A DNA stretch of 64,000 nucleotides from Methanosphaera sp. ISO3-F5 (lineage in GTDB: Archaea > Methanobacteriota > Methanobacteria > Methanobacteriales > Methanobacteriaceae). Of the stretch, positions 10,129 through 19,569 are shown one piece after another. The DNA is taken from assembly GCF_034480035.2 (NCBI RefSeq), contig NZ_CP118753.2, positions 2,103,076-2,167,075 on the forward strand. Reading direction: 5' to 3'. How positions within the stretch are numbered: position 1 is the stretch's first letter; every line of letters starts with the position of its first letter. The notes under the pieces were generated by a model, which was not told the DNA's origin, searched no databases, and was given only the letters and a program-made list of their open reading frames with translations. Both the position numbers and the translations under genes were made by a program.

Positions 10129-10493
10129 ACACTTATTTTTTATTACTTTTTAATTTTATTTTATTTTAAAACCCATGTTTTAATATGACTTGTTTTCTAA
10201 TACTCTATTTTTGTAAAATTATATATCATAAGAAAACAAATATATATACTTATAAGATATATTTTTTGAACTGATTAAAATTTAAAAGAATAAATAAACA
10301 AAAATTCTATTAAATTTTAAGTTCTCATGTCTATATTGGGGTGATACTGGGATAGCTTATAAATTTTTTTTAAAATTCAAAATAAAACAGATATACTTAT
10401 AATTTAATAAAAAAACTAATCAAAAAAGACAATAAATTATAAAGTATAATATTTTTCACTGAAAAAAAACGATCATATAAAAGGAGATTTCTT
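10129..10493 (+). promoter_or_regulatory. Long upstream region of the ATP synthase operon
   Basis: 365 bp without a credible gene. Two TATA-like elements share the core ATATACTTATAA (near 10247-10258 and 10391-10402). The second is about 90 nt before the ahaH start and is the better promoter candidate. Between them lies a short G-rich island (about 10322-10356, containing TTGGGGTGATACTGGGATAG) that stands out in otherwise AT-only DNA. A ribosome binding site (AAGGAGA) is at 10482-10488. Confidence 0.45.
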
Positions 10494-10808
10494 ATGTCAA
10501 GTATTTCAGACGCTATCGGAGTAATCAGACAAGCAGAATCTGATGCTGATAGCATAGTCGAAGAAGCAAACAAAAAATCAACTGAAATGATCCAAGAAGC
10601 TCGTGCAAAAACAGAAGCAGAGATTGAAGCAGCAAAACTTGAAGCTCAAGACCAAGCTAAACACATAATATTAGCAAAAGAAGAAGAAGCTGGAAAAGAA
10701 GCTGTAATAATCACAAATCAATCCGAAGCACATATTAAAGAATCCCTAAGAGGATCTGAAAATAATGTTGATGCCGCAGCTGATATAATAATTGAAACTG
10801 TATTATAG
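10494..10808 (+). CDS. ahaH: A-type ATP synthase subunit H
   Basis: 104-residue peripheral-stalk subunit. It is almost entirely an Ala/Glu/Lys-rich amphipathic helix (about 5-85), the right-handed coiled-coil partner of subunit E that links the catalytic head to subunit I. It is first in the operon H-I-K-E-C-F-A-B-D. Strong AAGGAGA ribosome binding site. It is followed after 10 bp by ahaI. Confidence 0.9.
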   Translation: MSSISDAIGVIRQAESDADSIVEEANKKSTEMIQEARAKTEAEIEAAKLEAQDQAKHIILAKEEEAGKEAVIITNQSEAHIKESLRGSENNVDAAADIIIETVL

Positions 10809-10818
10809 GGGTATTACT

Positions 10819-12819
10819 ATGTTTAGGACAGCTAAAATGCAAAAAATAAGCATAGTAACTTTGAACAAATACACTAAACCTGTAATAGACGTTCTTCATG
10901 AAAAAGGAGTTATTCAAATTGAAGATTTATCTGAAAGCATCCAAGAAAATGAAGATTACAAAGGATTAGATGTATCAAAACAAGACCCATATGCAAGCAG
11001 AATCGCATCATTATCAATGAAATGCGGAAGTACAATAGATACTTTAAAATCTGCAGAGCAATCAAAAAGTATGGTTGATGTTGTTAAAGGATTTATCAGC
11101 CCTAAAAAAATTGATTCAAAAGATGTAGAAAACTTATCTACCGAAGAATTAGCAGATAAGGCTGATGAAATTATAAGTAAAGTTGATGCAGTCCTCAGTC
11201 CAATTGAATCACGTATAAATGAAATTGGTTCTGAAGAAACAAAATATAAAGATTCTTTAAATGTAGCTAATCAATTAAAAAGTTTCGATATAGATTTCGC
11301 ATTCTTACAAGAAACAAAACACACAAAAGTAATTTCTGGAAGAATACCTAACGAACACTTATCAGAAGCTAAAAAAGGTATAGAAGAAATAACCGACAGA
11401 GTAGAACTATTCGAAGGAACATCTACATCTGAAGGAGACACAACATACATACCATTAATGATAGTAGCTGCAACAGAATTTGAAGAAGATATATCTGGTG
11501 TTTTAAGACGCTTAGAATTTGAAAAATTAGACGTTTCCGGATTAAGCGGAAAACCTGATGAAATAATCGAAGCATCTACAAGCAAACTAGATGAATTGAA
11601 AAAAGAAAGAAAACAATGTTTAAAAGATATAGGTGAAGTTGGTCAACGTTCAAAAGAACACTTATTAGTGCTCCAAGAACAATTAGAACTAGAAAAAGAA
11701 CGAACTGAAATCTATTCTTACTTTGGTGAAACTGGCAGTACAAAAATGATCAAAGCTTGGGTAGTCAAAGACGATGTTGAAGACACTTTATCAATAATAG
11801 ATGAAATTACCGACGGTAACAGTATTATTGAACTCGAAGATCCAACCGAAGAGGAAATCGACAACAACAAAGTTCCAGTCAAACAACAAAACCCTGGTTT
11901 TGCAAAACCATACGAACTACTCGTAAACATGTACTCACCACCAAACTACAAAGATATCGATCCTACAATTATAATGGCATTATGTTTCCCATTCTTCTTT
12001 GGTTACTGTCTAACCGATGCATTCTATGGAATCATACTAGCAATAGTAGGATTTATCCTATACCAAGGTATGGGTAAAACAAGTAAAACTTACAAATCAT
12101 TCGGTACAATTATTGTACAATGTGGATTATGGACATTTGTATTGGGTCTAGCAACTGGTGGATTCATAGGGGACTTCATACCTCGTTTCATCTTAGGTGA
12201 TGCAAACGCACCATTACCAACAGTTATTCCGGATATAAATGCATTCGCACATCCAGAAAACATCTTGATATTAGCAATATTCATAGGTTTAATCCACCTA
12301 AACATAGCATTCCTATTTGGTATAATAGACAATCTAAAACGTGGAAAAACCAAAGAATTGTGCGGAGGACAATTATGTTGGGTATTAATAGAACTTGCAA
12401 TAATTGCATTTGTATTAACAAATAACATGATTATCGCAGCAGCATTATTCGTAGTTGCACTATTATTATTAGTATACGGTGCAGGACCAATGGGTGTAAT
12501 GGACATATTTGGATTCTTAGGAGATATCCTATCATACTCCAGATTATTAGCATTATGTCTATCCACCGGTGGTATCGCTATGACTGCTAACTTATTAGCA
12601 CAATTATTAACAGGAATGGTACCTTACGTAGGTATTATTTTAGGAGTAATTGTATTCTTTGGAGTACACTTATTTAACATTGCATTCCAATCAATGGGAT
12701 CATTCATTCACTCATTACGTCTCCACTTTGTAGAATTCTTCGGTAACTTCTATGAAGGAGAAAGTGATGAATTCGTGCCATTCAAGGCAAGTAGAATATA
12801 CACAAAACTAAGAAAATAA
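10819..12819 (+). CDS. ahaI: A-type ATP synthase subunit I (membrane stator, a-subunit)
   Basis: 666-residue stator subunit that forms the ion half-channels against the K ring. The N-terminal half (about 1-340) is cytoplasmic with coiled coils (about 90-130 and 255-310). The C-terminal half holds about 7-8 membrane segments from about residue 380, ending with the typical SMGSFIHSLRLHFVEFFGNFYEG motif, which contains the essential Arg facing the ring glutamate. The start is taken as ATG 10819 behind AGGGG; an in-frame TTG at 10792 lies inside ahaH and is rejected. Confidence 0.93.
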   Translation: MFRTAKMQKISIVTLNKYTKPVIDVLHEKGVIQIEDLSESIQENEDYKGLDVSKQDPYASRIASLSMKCGSTIDTLKSAEQSKSMVDVVKGFISPKKIDSKDVENLSTEELADKADEIISKVDAVLSPIESRINEIGSEETKYKDSLNVANQLKSFDIDFAFLQETKHTKVISGRIPNEHLSEAKKGIEEITDRVELFEGTSTSEGDTTYIPLMIVAATEFEEDISGVLRRLEFEKLDVSGLSGKPDEIIEASTSKLDELKKERKQCLKDIGEVGQRSKEHLLVLQEQLELEKERTEIYSYFGETGSTKMIKAWVVKDDVEDTLSIIDEITDGNSIIELEDPTEEEIDNNKVPVKQQNPGFAKPYELLVNMYSPPNYKDIDPTIIMALCFPFFFGYCLTDAFYGIILAIVGFILYQGMGKTSKTYKSFGTIIVQCGLWTFVLGLATGGFIGDFIPRFILGDANAPLPTVIPDINAFAHPENILILAIFIGLIHLNIAFLFGIIDNLKRGKTKELCGGQLCWVLIELAIIAFVLTNNMIIAAALFVVALLLLVYGAGPMGVMDIFGFLGDILSYSRLLALCLSTGGIAMTANLLAQLLTGMVPYVGIILGVIVFFGVHLFNIAFQSMGSFIHSLRLHFVEFFGNFYEGESDEFVPFKASRIYTKLRK

Positions 12820-12888
12820 ATTTTCTAGTATTATAAAAAAAATCATAAAAATATATAAAAAAAATTCTTTTATTTGGAGGAAAATAAA

Positions 12889-13377
12889 ATGGCAGCAGAA
12901 TTAGCATTAGGTTCAGCTTTAGCTGCAATAGGTGCTGGAGTAGCAGTAGGATTTGCAGCTTTAGGTTCAGGTATCGGTCAAGGTATCGCATCTTCCGCTG
13001 GTGTAGGTGCAGTAGCAGAAGATTCAGGTATGTTTGCACAAGGTTTAGTATTTACAGCTATTCCTGAAACTCAGGCTATCTACGGTTTCCTTATCGCTAT
13101 CTTATTATTAGTATTTTCAGGAATTATGGGAGGAAGTCCATTAGGAGTAACCTCAGGATTAGTAGCAATTGGTGCAGGAGCAGCAGTTGGTTTCGGTGGT
13201 CTTGGTTCCGGTATGGGTCAAGGTATCGCATCTTCCGCATCTGTAGGTGCAGTTGTAGAAGATCCTAACATGTTTGCACAAGGTTTAGTATTTACAGCTA
13301 TTCCTGAAACTCAGGCTATCTACGGTTTCCTTATCGCTATCTTATTATTAGTATTCGGTGGAATACTCGGAGCATAG
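12889..13377 (+). CDS. ahaK: A-type ATP synthase subunit K (proteolipid, duplicated hairpin)
   Basis: 162-residue ring subunit made of two tandem two-helix hairpins (about 1-80 and 81-162). Each keeps the ion-binding glutamate in PETQAIYG, so every hairpin is expected to carry an ion, as in Methanothermobacter-type duplicated c subunits. A Gln in G(I/M)GQGIASS of each first helix together with the E-T-Q-Y set would suit Na+ coordination, but ion choice cannot be proven here. The start is ATG 12889 after TTTGGAGG. The two halves share an 86-bp identical DNA stretch. A GC hairpin follows the gene at 13391-13405. Confidence 0.94.
   Translation: MAAELALGSALAAIGAGVAVGFAALGSGIGQGIASSAGVGAVAEDSGMFAQGLVFTAIPETQAIYGFLIAILLLVFSGIMGGSPLGVTSGLVAIGAGAAVGFGGLGSGMGQGIASSASVGAVVEDPNMFAQGLVFTAIPETQAIYGFLIAILLLVFGGILGA
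13030..13355 (+). repeat. Internal 86-bp perfect repeat within ahaK
   Basis: Positions 13030-13115 and 13270-13355 are identical base for base, offset by 240 bp (exactly 80 codons). Together they encode the second helix of each hairpin. A further identical run of 23 bases (GGTCAAGGTATCGCATCTTC and 3 more) lies in each first helix (12977 and 13217). Synonymous identity over that length suggests recent gene conversion between the halves. Confidence 0.9.
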
Positions 13378-13390
13378 ATTTAAAATATAA

Positions 13391-13405
13391 AGGCGAAAAA
13401 CGCCT
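13391..13405 (+). other. Intercistronic GC hairpin after ahaK
   Basis: AGGCG-AAAAA-CGCCT lies 14 bp after the ahaK stop and upstream of ahaE. It is the only GC-rich stem in the operon's AT-rich gaps. No T-run follows, so it is not a standard terminator. It more likely stabilises or marks processing of the upstream message, which would help raise K over the other subunits. Confidence 0.5.
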
Positions 13406-13434
13406 ATAAACAATATATTTTCGGAGGAAAGTAG

Positions 13435-14058
13435 ATGAGCGTTGGAGCAGATAAAATTATAGCAAATATTAAAGCAGATGCTCAAGCAAAATCTGATGAA
13501 ATCATCTCAAAAGCAACAGCTGAATCAGAGAAAATTTTAGCAGATGGTGAAGTAACAGCTCAAAACGAACAACAAGCAATACTTGCAGCAGCTGAAAAAC
13601 AAGCTGATATGAAATATCAACAAGTAGTTTCAGAAGCAAAAGTAAACTCAAGAAGAAAAGAGTTAGAAGCACGTGAAGAGCTAATCGAAAAAGCTTTCAG
13701 AGTTGCATCAGAAAAAATAGAAAAACAAGCATCTGAAAATTCTGCAAATTATGTAGAATCTTTAAAAAACATGATTAAAGATGCAGCATTACAAGTAGGT
13801 GGAAATCAACTAGAAATCCTCGTAAGAGCAGATGACGTTGATAACGTAAAATCCTTCATTAATGAAGTATCAGATTATGTAACAAAAGAAACTGGTAATG
13901 AAGTTTCATTCATCATAGGAGAACCAATCGACATTATTGGTGGAGCAGTTGTAAAAACTGTAGATGGTGAAGTTGAAGTTAAAAATACCATAGAAGCACG
14001 TATGCTTCGATATAGAAAATATTTAAGATCAGAGGTTGCTAAAACACTATTTAGATAG
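13435..14058 (+). CDS. ahaE: A-type ATP synthase subunit E
   Basis: 207-residue peripheral-stalk subunit pairing with H. A long Ala/Glu/Gln-rich N-terminal helix (about 1-105) is followed by an alpha/beta C-terminal head (about 110-207, ending VEVKNTIEARMLRYRKYLRS) that contacts the catalytic A/B head. Ribosome binding site CGGAGGAAA. Positioned between K and C as usual in the operon. Confidence 0.92.
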   Translation: MSVGADKIIANIKADAQAKSDEIISKATAESEKILADGEVTAQNEQQAILAAAEKQADMKYQQVVSEAKVNSRRKELEAREELIEKAFRVASEKIEKQASENSANYVESLKNMIKDAALQVGGNQLEILVRADDVDNVKSFINEVSDYVTKETGNEVSFIIGEPIDIIGGAVVKTVDGEVEVKNTIEARMLRYRKYLRSEVAKTLFR

Positions 14059-14075
14059 TTTTGGAGGAGAATTAA

Positions 14076-15233
14076 ATGGAAGAAAGCATTATGGATATTA
14101 TCACATCTTTCGGGTTCTCTTCTCCAGAAGCATTCATTGCATTGTTAGTAATGGTACTAGCTGTAATTGGGGCAATTGTAGTAGTAATCACAATTAGACC
14201 TTTATTAGAATACTATCCATATACGTATCCTAATGCAAGGATTAGAGCAAAAATTGGTAAAATCTTAAGTGAAAAACAAATCACTGAATTAGCAGAAACC
14301 GAAAACCTCGACGAAGTAAAAAACTACCTAAGAGGACACAGAGATTATGCTAAATATGTAGATCAATATCCAATTGAACAAGCATTAGATGCTAACCTAG
14401 CCGAATCATATGATACATTAGCAAAAGTATCACCTGCAACATTAAAACCAACATTCAATATCTTATTAGACCAATGGGATATTAAAAACATAAAAAGTGT
14501 TTTAGTTGCAAAAGAAGCACAATTAAACGAAGAAGAAACTCGTGAATTATTAGTGCCTTACGGTGTATTAAAAGATGATCACGACAAAATGATTGAAGCT
14601 AATACAGTTCAAGAATTAATCGTAGCTCTTGAAGGAACACCTTACGCTAGAATATTAGAAGAAGCTTTACCAGATTATAATGAAAATAAAACATTATTAA
14701 CATTAGAATCAGCTTTAGATAATTACTACTATGAAAGATTACTAGTAAAATCTTCAAGTCAAGAAGACGAAAATACTAGAATGTTACACAGTTACGTAGG
14801 AACAAAAATTGATATCGCTACCTTAAAAATTATTTTAAGAGCAAAAGCAGATGGTTTAGCATACGATCAAATAAAACCATACGTAATAAGTAGAGGATAC
14901 AAATTACGTGATTGGAAACTTAAAGAATTAATGGAATCAGAAGACTTAAATTCATTATTAAGCAGTATAGAAAGCTCAGAATACGGTTCTGTAGTAGCAG
15001 ATCACATTCCAGAATTCAATGCAACAAATTCCATAGCTGTTTTCGATGAAGCATTAGATGCTTATGAAAGAAAAATGGCAGACAATATCTTTAAGAAAAA
15101 ACCATTTGGTATAGGTCCAATAGTAGGTTTCATAAACAAAAAAGAAATCGAAATTAAAAATCTTAAAGTCATCGCTAGAAGTAAAAGAGGACCTGTTTTA
15201 GCTAGTTCCGAAATTAAGGAGATGTTATTATGA
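14076..15233 (+). CDS. ahaC: A-type ATP synthase subunit C
   Basis: 385-residue central-stalk socket protein linking the D/F shaft to the K ring (family of V-ATPase subunit d). Mostly helical with three internally similar helical bundles. It starts with a hydrophobic segment (about 15-40, VMVLAVIGAIVVVITIRPL) that may anchor it to the membrane, followed by YPNARIRAKIGKIL. TTGGAGGAG precedes the ATG. The stop overlaps the ahaF start (ATGA). Confidence 0.92.
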   Translation: MEESIMDIITSFGFSSPEAFIALLVMVLAVIGAIVVVITIRPLLEYYPYTYPNARIRAKIGKILSEKQITELAETENLDEVKNYLRGHRDYAKYVDQYPIEQALDANLAESYDTLAKVSPATLKPTFNILLDQWDIKNIKSVLVAKEAQLNEEETRELLVPYGVLKDDHDKMIEANTVQELIVALEGTPYARILEEALPDYNENKTLLTLESALDNYYYERLLVKSSSQEDENTRMLHSYVGTKIDIATLKIILRAKADGLAYDQIKPYVISRGYKLRDWKLKELMESEDLNSLLSSIESSEYGSVVADHIPEFNATNSIAVFDEALDAYERKMADNIFKKKPFGIGPIVGFINKKEIEIKNLKVIARSKRGPVLASSEIKEMLL

Positions 15234-15547
15234 AAAAAGATATCGCTATAATGGCAGATCCAGATACAGTAACTGGTTTTATGTTAGGTGGAATAAAAAG
15301 TGGATTCCCCGTACATAACAAAGACGAATCAAAAACAACTTTAAAACAGTTAGTAGATGATGGATACTCCATCATTATCACAACTGAAAAAATTGGTGAT
15401 GAACTTCGTGAAGACATCACAAAGTACACAAGCAAAGCATTACCAATGATTATTGAAGTACCAGATAAGTCAGGTTCACATAAAAGAGAAACTGACCCAA
15501 TGAATGAACTTATAAAAAGAGTTATTGGGGTAGAGATGGTAAAATGA
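15230..15547 (+). CDS. ahaF: A-type ATP synthase subunit F
   Basis: 105-residue regulatory central-stalk subunit. The Rossmann-like N-terminus begins [19 protein letters not shown], the family hallmark, and the C-terminal helix ([13 protein letters not shown]) inserts toward the head. It overlaps both neighbours by 4 bp (ATGA), indicating tight translational coupling with C and A. Confidence 0.93.
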   Translation: MKKDIAIMADPDTVTGFMLGGIKSGFPVHNKDESKTTLKQLVDDGYSIIITTEKIGDELREDITKYTSKALPMIIEVPDKSGSHKRETDPMNELIKRVIGVEMVK

Positions 15548-17298
15548 TTACAGGAAATATTATTAAAATTGCAGGTCCAGTTATTGTCGGTGGAGGTATG
15601 AGAGGTACCCAGATGCACGAAATGGTTCGTGTCGGTGATATTGGACTTATTGGTGAAATTATTGAACTTGAAGGCGACACCGCAACAATTCAGGTTTACG
15701 AAGAAACTGCTGGTATTAAACCAGGAGAAAAAATTGAAAGTACTGGAGGTCCACTCTCAGTAGAATTAGGACCAGGTATACTAAAATCTATTTACGATGG
15801 AATTCAAAGACCATTAACAGAAATTAAAAGTCTAGCTGGAGACTACTTACCTAGAGGGGTAGACGTACCATCATTAGATAAAACTAAAGAATGGGATTTC
15901 AAACCAACAGTATCCGTTGGAGACAAAGTAAACGGTGGAGACATCATAGGTACAGTACAAGAAACTGTAGCTATCGAACACAAAATCATGGTACCACCAA
16001 AAATCTCAGGAACAATCAAATCCATCGAAAGCGGAAAACACACAGTAGTAGACGATATTGCTGAAGTAGAAACCGAAGACGGAATTGTAAAATTACAAAT
16101 GATGCAAATCTGGCCAGTAAGAGTAGGTAGACCATACGTCAACAAATTAGACCCTGATGTACCTCTAATAACAGGTCAACGTGCACAAGATACATTCTTC
16201 TGTGTAGCTAAAGGTGGAACATCAGCTATCCCTGGTCCATTCGGTTCAGGAAAAACTGTAACACAACAACAATTAGCAAAATGGGCAGACGCTGATATAG
16301 TAGTATATATCGGATGTGGAGAACGTGGTAACGAAATGACCGAAGTACTTACCGAATTCCCAGAACTAGAAGACCCAAAAACTGGAAACCCATTAATGGA
16401 CAGAACAGTTCTTATTGCTAACACATCCAACATGCCGGTAGCAGCAAGGGAAGCATGTGTATACACAGGTATTACCATTGCAGAATACTTCAGAGACATG
16501 GGCTACGATGTAGCACTTATGGCAGACAGTACCTCAAGATGGGCAGAAGCTATGAGGGAAATCTCCGGACGTCTAGAAGAAATGCCAGGGGAAGAAGGTT
16601 ACCCAGCATACCTAGCATCAAGATTAGCACAGTTCTACGAACGTGCAGGACGTGTAACAACTATTGGATCACACAAAGCAGAAGCATCTGTAACAGTAGT
16701 TGGAGCAGTATCACCTGCAGGTGGGGACGTATCAGAACCAGTTACAACCAACACATTACGTATTGCAAAAGTATACTGGGCATTAGATGCATCCTTAGCA
16801 GACAGACGTCACTTCCCATCCATCAACTGGTTGAACAGTTACTCACTATATGTGGACAGTATCACACCATGGTGGAACAGTGAAGTTGGAAGCGATTGGA
16901 GGGAACTAAGAAACACAGCAATGGCTCTTTTACAGAAAGAAGCAGAACTTAACGAAATTGTACAATTAGTAGGTCCTGACGCATTACCTGAAAAAGACCG
17001 TGTAACTCTCGAAGCAGCACGTATGTTAAGAGAAGACTTCCTACAACAAAACGCATTCGATGACACAGATACATATTGTTCACCTAAAAAACAATATAAC
17101 ATGCTAAAAACACTATTATTATACAACACAACAGCACAAGAAGCATTAGCAGATGGTGCAGATGTAAATAAACTAGTAAACTTAGATGTTAGAGTAGACT
17201 TAGACAGAATGAAATATGTACCTGAAGATGAATTCGATGCAAAAACTGAAGAATTAAGAACAAAAATTACACAACAATGTAGTGAGGCTGCACAATGA
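15544..17298 (+). CDS. ahaA: A-type ATP synthase catalytic subunit A
   Basis: 584-residue catalytic subunit. N-terminal beta barrel, then the non-homologous insertion (about 110-200) typical of A/V-type A subunits, the P-loop GPFGSGKT at about 230, the catalytic GERGNEM region at about 259, and the [27 protein letters not shown] segment (about 332 on, given in two parts: [13 protein letters not shown], then [14 protein letters not shown]). The substituted A-type P-loop (GPFGSGKT rather than GGAGVGKT) is the normal archaeal form. It overlaps ahaF and ahaB by 4 bp. Confidence 0.95.
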   Translation: MITGNIIKIAGPVIVGGGMRGTQMHEMVRVGDIGLIGEIIELEGDTATIQVYEETAGIKPGEKIESTGGPLSVELGPGILKSIYDGIQRPLTEIKSLAGDYLPRGVDVPSLDKTKEWDFKPTVSVGDKVNGGDIIGTVQETVAIEHKIMVPPKISGTIKSIESGKHTVVDDIAEVETEDGIVKLQMMQIWPVRVGRPYVNKLDPDVPLITGQRAQDTFFCVAKGGTSAIPGPFGSGKTVTQQQLAKWADADIVVYIGCGERGNEMTEVLTEFPELEDPKTGNPLMDRTVLIANTSNMPVAAREACVYTGITIAEYFRDMGYDVALMADSTSRWAEAMREISGRLEEMPGEEGYPAYLASRLAQFYERAGRVTTIGSHKAEASVTVVGAVSPAGGDVSEPVTTNTLRIAKVYWALDASLADRRHFPSINWLNSYSLYVDSITPWWNSEVGSDWRELRNTAMALLQKEAELNEIVQLVGPDALPEKDRVTLEAARMLREDFLQQNAFDDTDTYCSPKKQYNMLKTLLLYNTTAQEALADGADVNKLVNLDVRVDLDRMKYVPEDEFDAKTEELRTKITQQCSEAAQ

Positions 17299-18713
17299 AT
17301 GATGTAGATATTAAAACAAGAGAATACACTACTGTATCTGAAGTATCTGGACCTTTAATGGTAGTTCAAGATGTTGAAGGTGTAGCATACAACGAAATTG
17401 TAGAAATTGAAACTCCTTCAGGCGAACAAAGAACCGGTCAAGTACTTGAAGTAGAAAATGATATTGCACTTGTTCAAGTATTCGAAGGTACAAGTGACTT
17501 AAACACATTATCTACAAAAGTTCGATTTACTGGTGAAACCGCAAAAATCGGAGTATCATCTGATATGCTCGGAAGGATCTTCAACGGTATAGGTAAACCT
17601 ATAGATGGTGGACCAGATATTATCCCAGATAAAGAGTTAGATGTAAACGGTTCTCCAATGAACCCAGCATCAAGACAATTCCCTGCAGAATTTATTCAAA
17701 CAGGTATATCCACAATTGATGGAATGAACACACTTGTACGTGGTCAAAAATTACCTATCTTCTCAGGTTCTGGTTTACCACACAACCAACTTGCAGCACA
17801 AATTGCAAGACAAGCAAAAGTAATTTCAGAAGACAGTGAATTCGCAGTAATTTTCGGTGCTATGGGTATTACTCACGAAGAAGCAAACTTCTTCATGAAC
17901 GAGTTCGAACAAACTGGAGCACTTGAAAGAGTAACAGTATTCATGAACTTAGCAGACGACCCTGCTATTGAAAGAATCATGACCCCTAAAATGGCTTTAA
18001 CAACAGCAGAATACCTTGCATTTGAAAAAGGAATGCACGTATTAGTAATTCTTACCGATATTACTAACTATTGTGAAGCACTTAGGGAAATTTCATCAGC
18101 ACGTAGTGAAGTACCAGGACGTAGAGGATACCCTGGTTACATGTACACTGACTTATCACAGATGTACGAACGTGCAGGACGTATAGGTGGAAAAGAAGGT
18201 TCAATTACTCAGATGCCTATATTAGTTATGCCACAGGATGATATTACTCACCCAATTCCTGACTTAACAGGATATATTACTGAAGGTCAAATAGTATTAG
18301 ATCGTGAATTAGACAGAAATGGTATTTACCCACCTGTAAACGTACTTCCTTCATTATCAAGGTTAATGAGTGGGGGTATCGGTGGAGACCGTACTCGTGA
18401 AGATCACAGTGGAGTATCTGACCAATTATATGCTGCTTACGCAGAAGGTCGTGACTTACGTGACTTAACCGCAGTAGTAGGGGAAGAAGCATTAACTGAA
18501 ACAGACCTTAAATACTTAAGATTTGCTGATGCTTTCGAAGACAGATTTATCAGACAAAGTCTAGATGAAGACAGATCTATTCAAGAAACTCTTGACTTAG
18601 GTTGGGACTTATTTACCATCTTACCTAAAACTGAACTTAAACGTGTAAAAGACGAATTCGTCGAAAAATATTTACCTACTGAACAAGCAACTGAAGAAGC
18701 TGCAGAAGAATAA
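17295..18713 (+). CDS. ahaB: A-type ATP synthase regulatory subunit B
   Basis: 472-residue nucleotide-binding but non-catalytic subunit that alternates with A in the hexamer. [18 protein letters not shown] (about 156-173) stands where a P-loop would be, as expected for B. Further family markers are [21 protein letters not shown] and the acidic C-terminus [10 protein letters not shown]. Start overlaps ahaA by ATGA; a 54-bp gap separates it from ahaD. Confidence 0.95.
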   Translation: MNDVDIKTREYTTVSEVSGPLMVVQDVEGVAYNEIVEIETPSGEQRTGQVLEVENDIALVQVFEGTSDLNTLSTKVRFTGETAKIGVSSDMLGRIFNGIGKPIDGGPDIIPDKELDVNGSPMNPASRQFPAEFIQTGISTIDGMNTLVRGQKLPIFSGSGLPHNQLAAQIARQAKVISEDSEFAVIFGAMGITHEEANFFMNEFEQTGALERVTVFMNLADDPAIERIMTPKMALTTAEYLAFEKGMHVLVILTDITNYCEALREISSARSEVPGRRGYPGYMYTDLSQMYERAGRIGGKEGSITQMPILVMPQDDITHPIPDLTGYITEGQIVLDRELDRNGIYPPVNVLPSLSRLMSGGIGGDRTREDHSGVSDQLYAAYAEGRDLRDLTAVVGEEALTETDLKYLRFADAFEDRFIRQSLDEDRSIQETLDLGWDLFTILPKTELKRVKDEFVEKYLPTEQATEEAAEE

Positions 18714-18767
18714 ATTTACTTTATTCTTTAATAGTAGTGTAAATATGTCAGTGAAGGAGGCTAATTA

Positions 18768-19418
18768 ATGGCAGGAGAAAAATTGGATGGAATAAATCCA
18801 ACTCGTATGGAACTTCTTAATTTAAAAGACAGAGCTAAATTGTCTACTAAAGGTCATAGTCTTCTTAAAGAAAAAAGAGATGCTCTTATTAAGGAGTTTT
18901 TTGAAATATTGGATAGAGTAAAAGGTTCTAGAGATGAAGTTGAAAAGAAATTAGCTATTGCATACGCAGAACTAAACAAAGCTCAAATAGACATGGGAGA
19001 TATGGCAGTTAAACGTGCAGCTTTATCAGTTAGAGAATCTATCGAATTAGACATAAGTTCTAGAAGTATTATGGGTGTTTCTGTACCTGTTGTAAAAAGT
19101 CAAGCTACACATAATGATTTAATTAGCAGAGGTTATGGTTTTGCTGGTACTTCAGCAAACTTAGATATTGCTGCTAAAGAATTCGAAGAGTCAATTAAAA
19201 TAATTATTGAACTTGGAGAAATCGAAAAAACAATTATCATGTTAGCTAAAGAAGTTGAAGCAACAAAAAGAAGAGTAAATGCTTTAGAACATGTTATGAT
19301 TCCTCGTATAAACAATACAATTTCATTTATTGAAATGCGTTTAGAGGAAATGGAAAGGGAAAGTTTCGTGCAACTTAAAGTTATTAAACGTAACATGGAT
19401 GCAAAAGAATCTGAATAA
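18768..19418 (+). CDS. ahaD: A-type ATP synthase subunit D (rotor shaft)
   Basis: 216-residue central shaft, two long antiparallel helices (about 10-75 and 125-205). Family marks are [25 protein letters not shown]-type N-terminus (seen as [13 protein letters not shown] then [16 protein letters not shown]) and [13 protein letters not shown] near residue 165. Ribosome binding site AAGGAGG. Last gene of the operon; its stop codon lies inside the stem of the terminator hairpin. Confidence 0.94.
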   Translation: MAGEKLDGINPTRMELLNLKDRAKLSTKGHSLLKEKRDALIKEFFEILDRVKGSRDEVEKKLAIAYAELNKAQIDMGDMAVKRAALSVRESIELDISSRSIMGVSVPVVKSQATHNDLISRGYGFAGTSANLDIAAKEFEESIKIIIELGEIEKTIIMLAKEVEATKRRVNALEHVMIPRINNTISFIEMRLEEMERESFVQLKVIKRNMDAKESE

Positions 19419-19450
19419 TTTCATGGATTTTCCATGATTATTCTTTTTTT
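19413..19450 (+). terminator. Terminator hairpin of the ATP synthase operon
   Basis: Left arm GAATAAT-TT-CATGG (19413-19426), loop ATTTT, right arm CCATG-ATTATTC ending at 19443, then T7. It is a 5+7 bp stem with a 2-nt bulge. The ahaD stop codon (19416-19418) is within the left arm. The following stretch to 19569 is AT-rich with no gene visible. Confidence 0.8.
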
Positions 19451-19569
19451 AACCTTTCCAACTTTATTATTAAATTACTATTTTTTCAAAAATGTTATAT
19501 TATTGGAATTACTAATTTTATTTATTGAATTAATTTTTTTATATTTTCAAAAATTTTTTAGGTTGTATT

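Noticed and set aside
10735-10917. 60-residue minus-strand frame over the ahaH/ahaI junction
   Set aside because: Overlaps two certain genes and the ribosome binding site of ahaI; a shadow.
16455-16883. 142-residue + strand open frame inside ahaA
   Set aside because: Shadow in another frame of the highly conserved catalytic subunit; no independent ribosome binding site.
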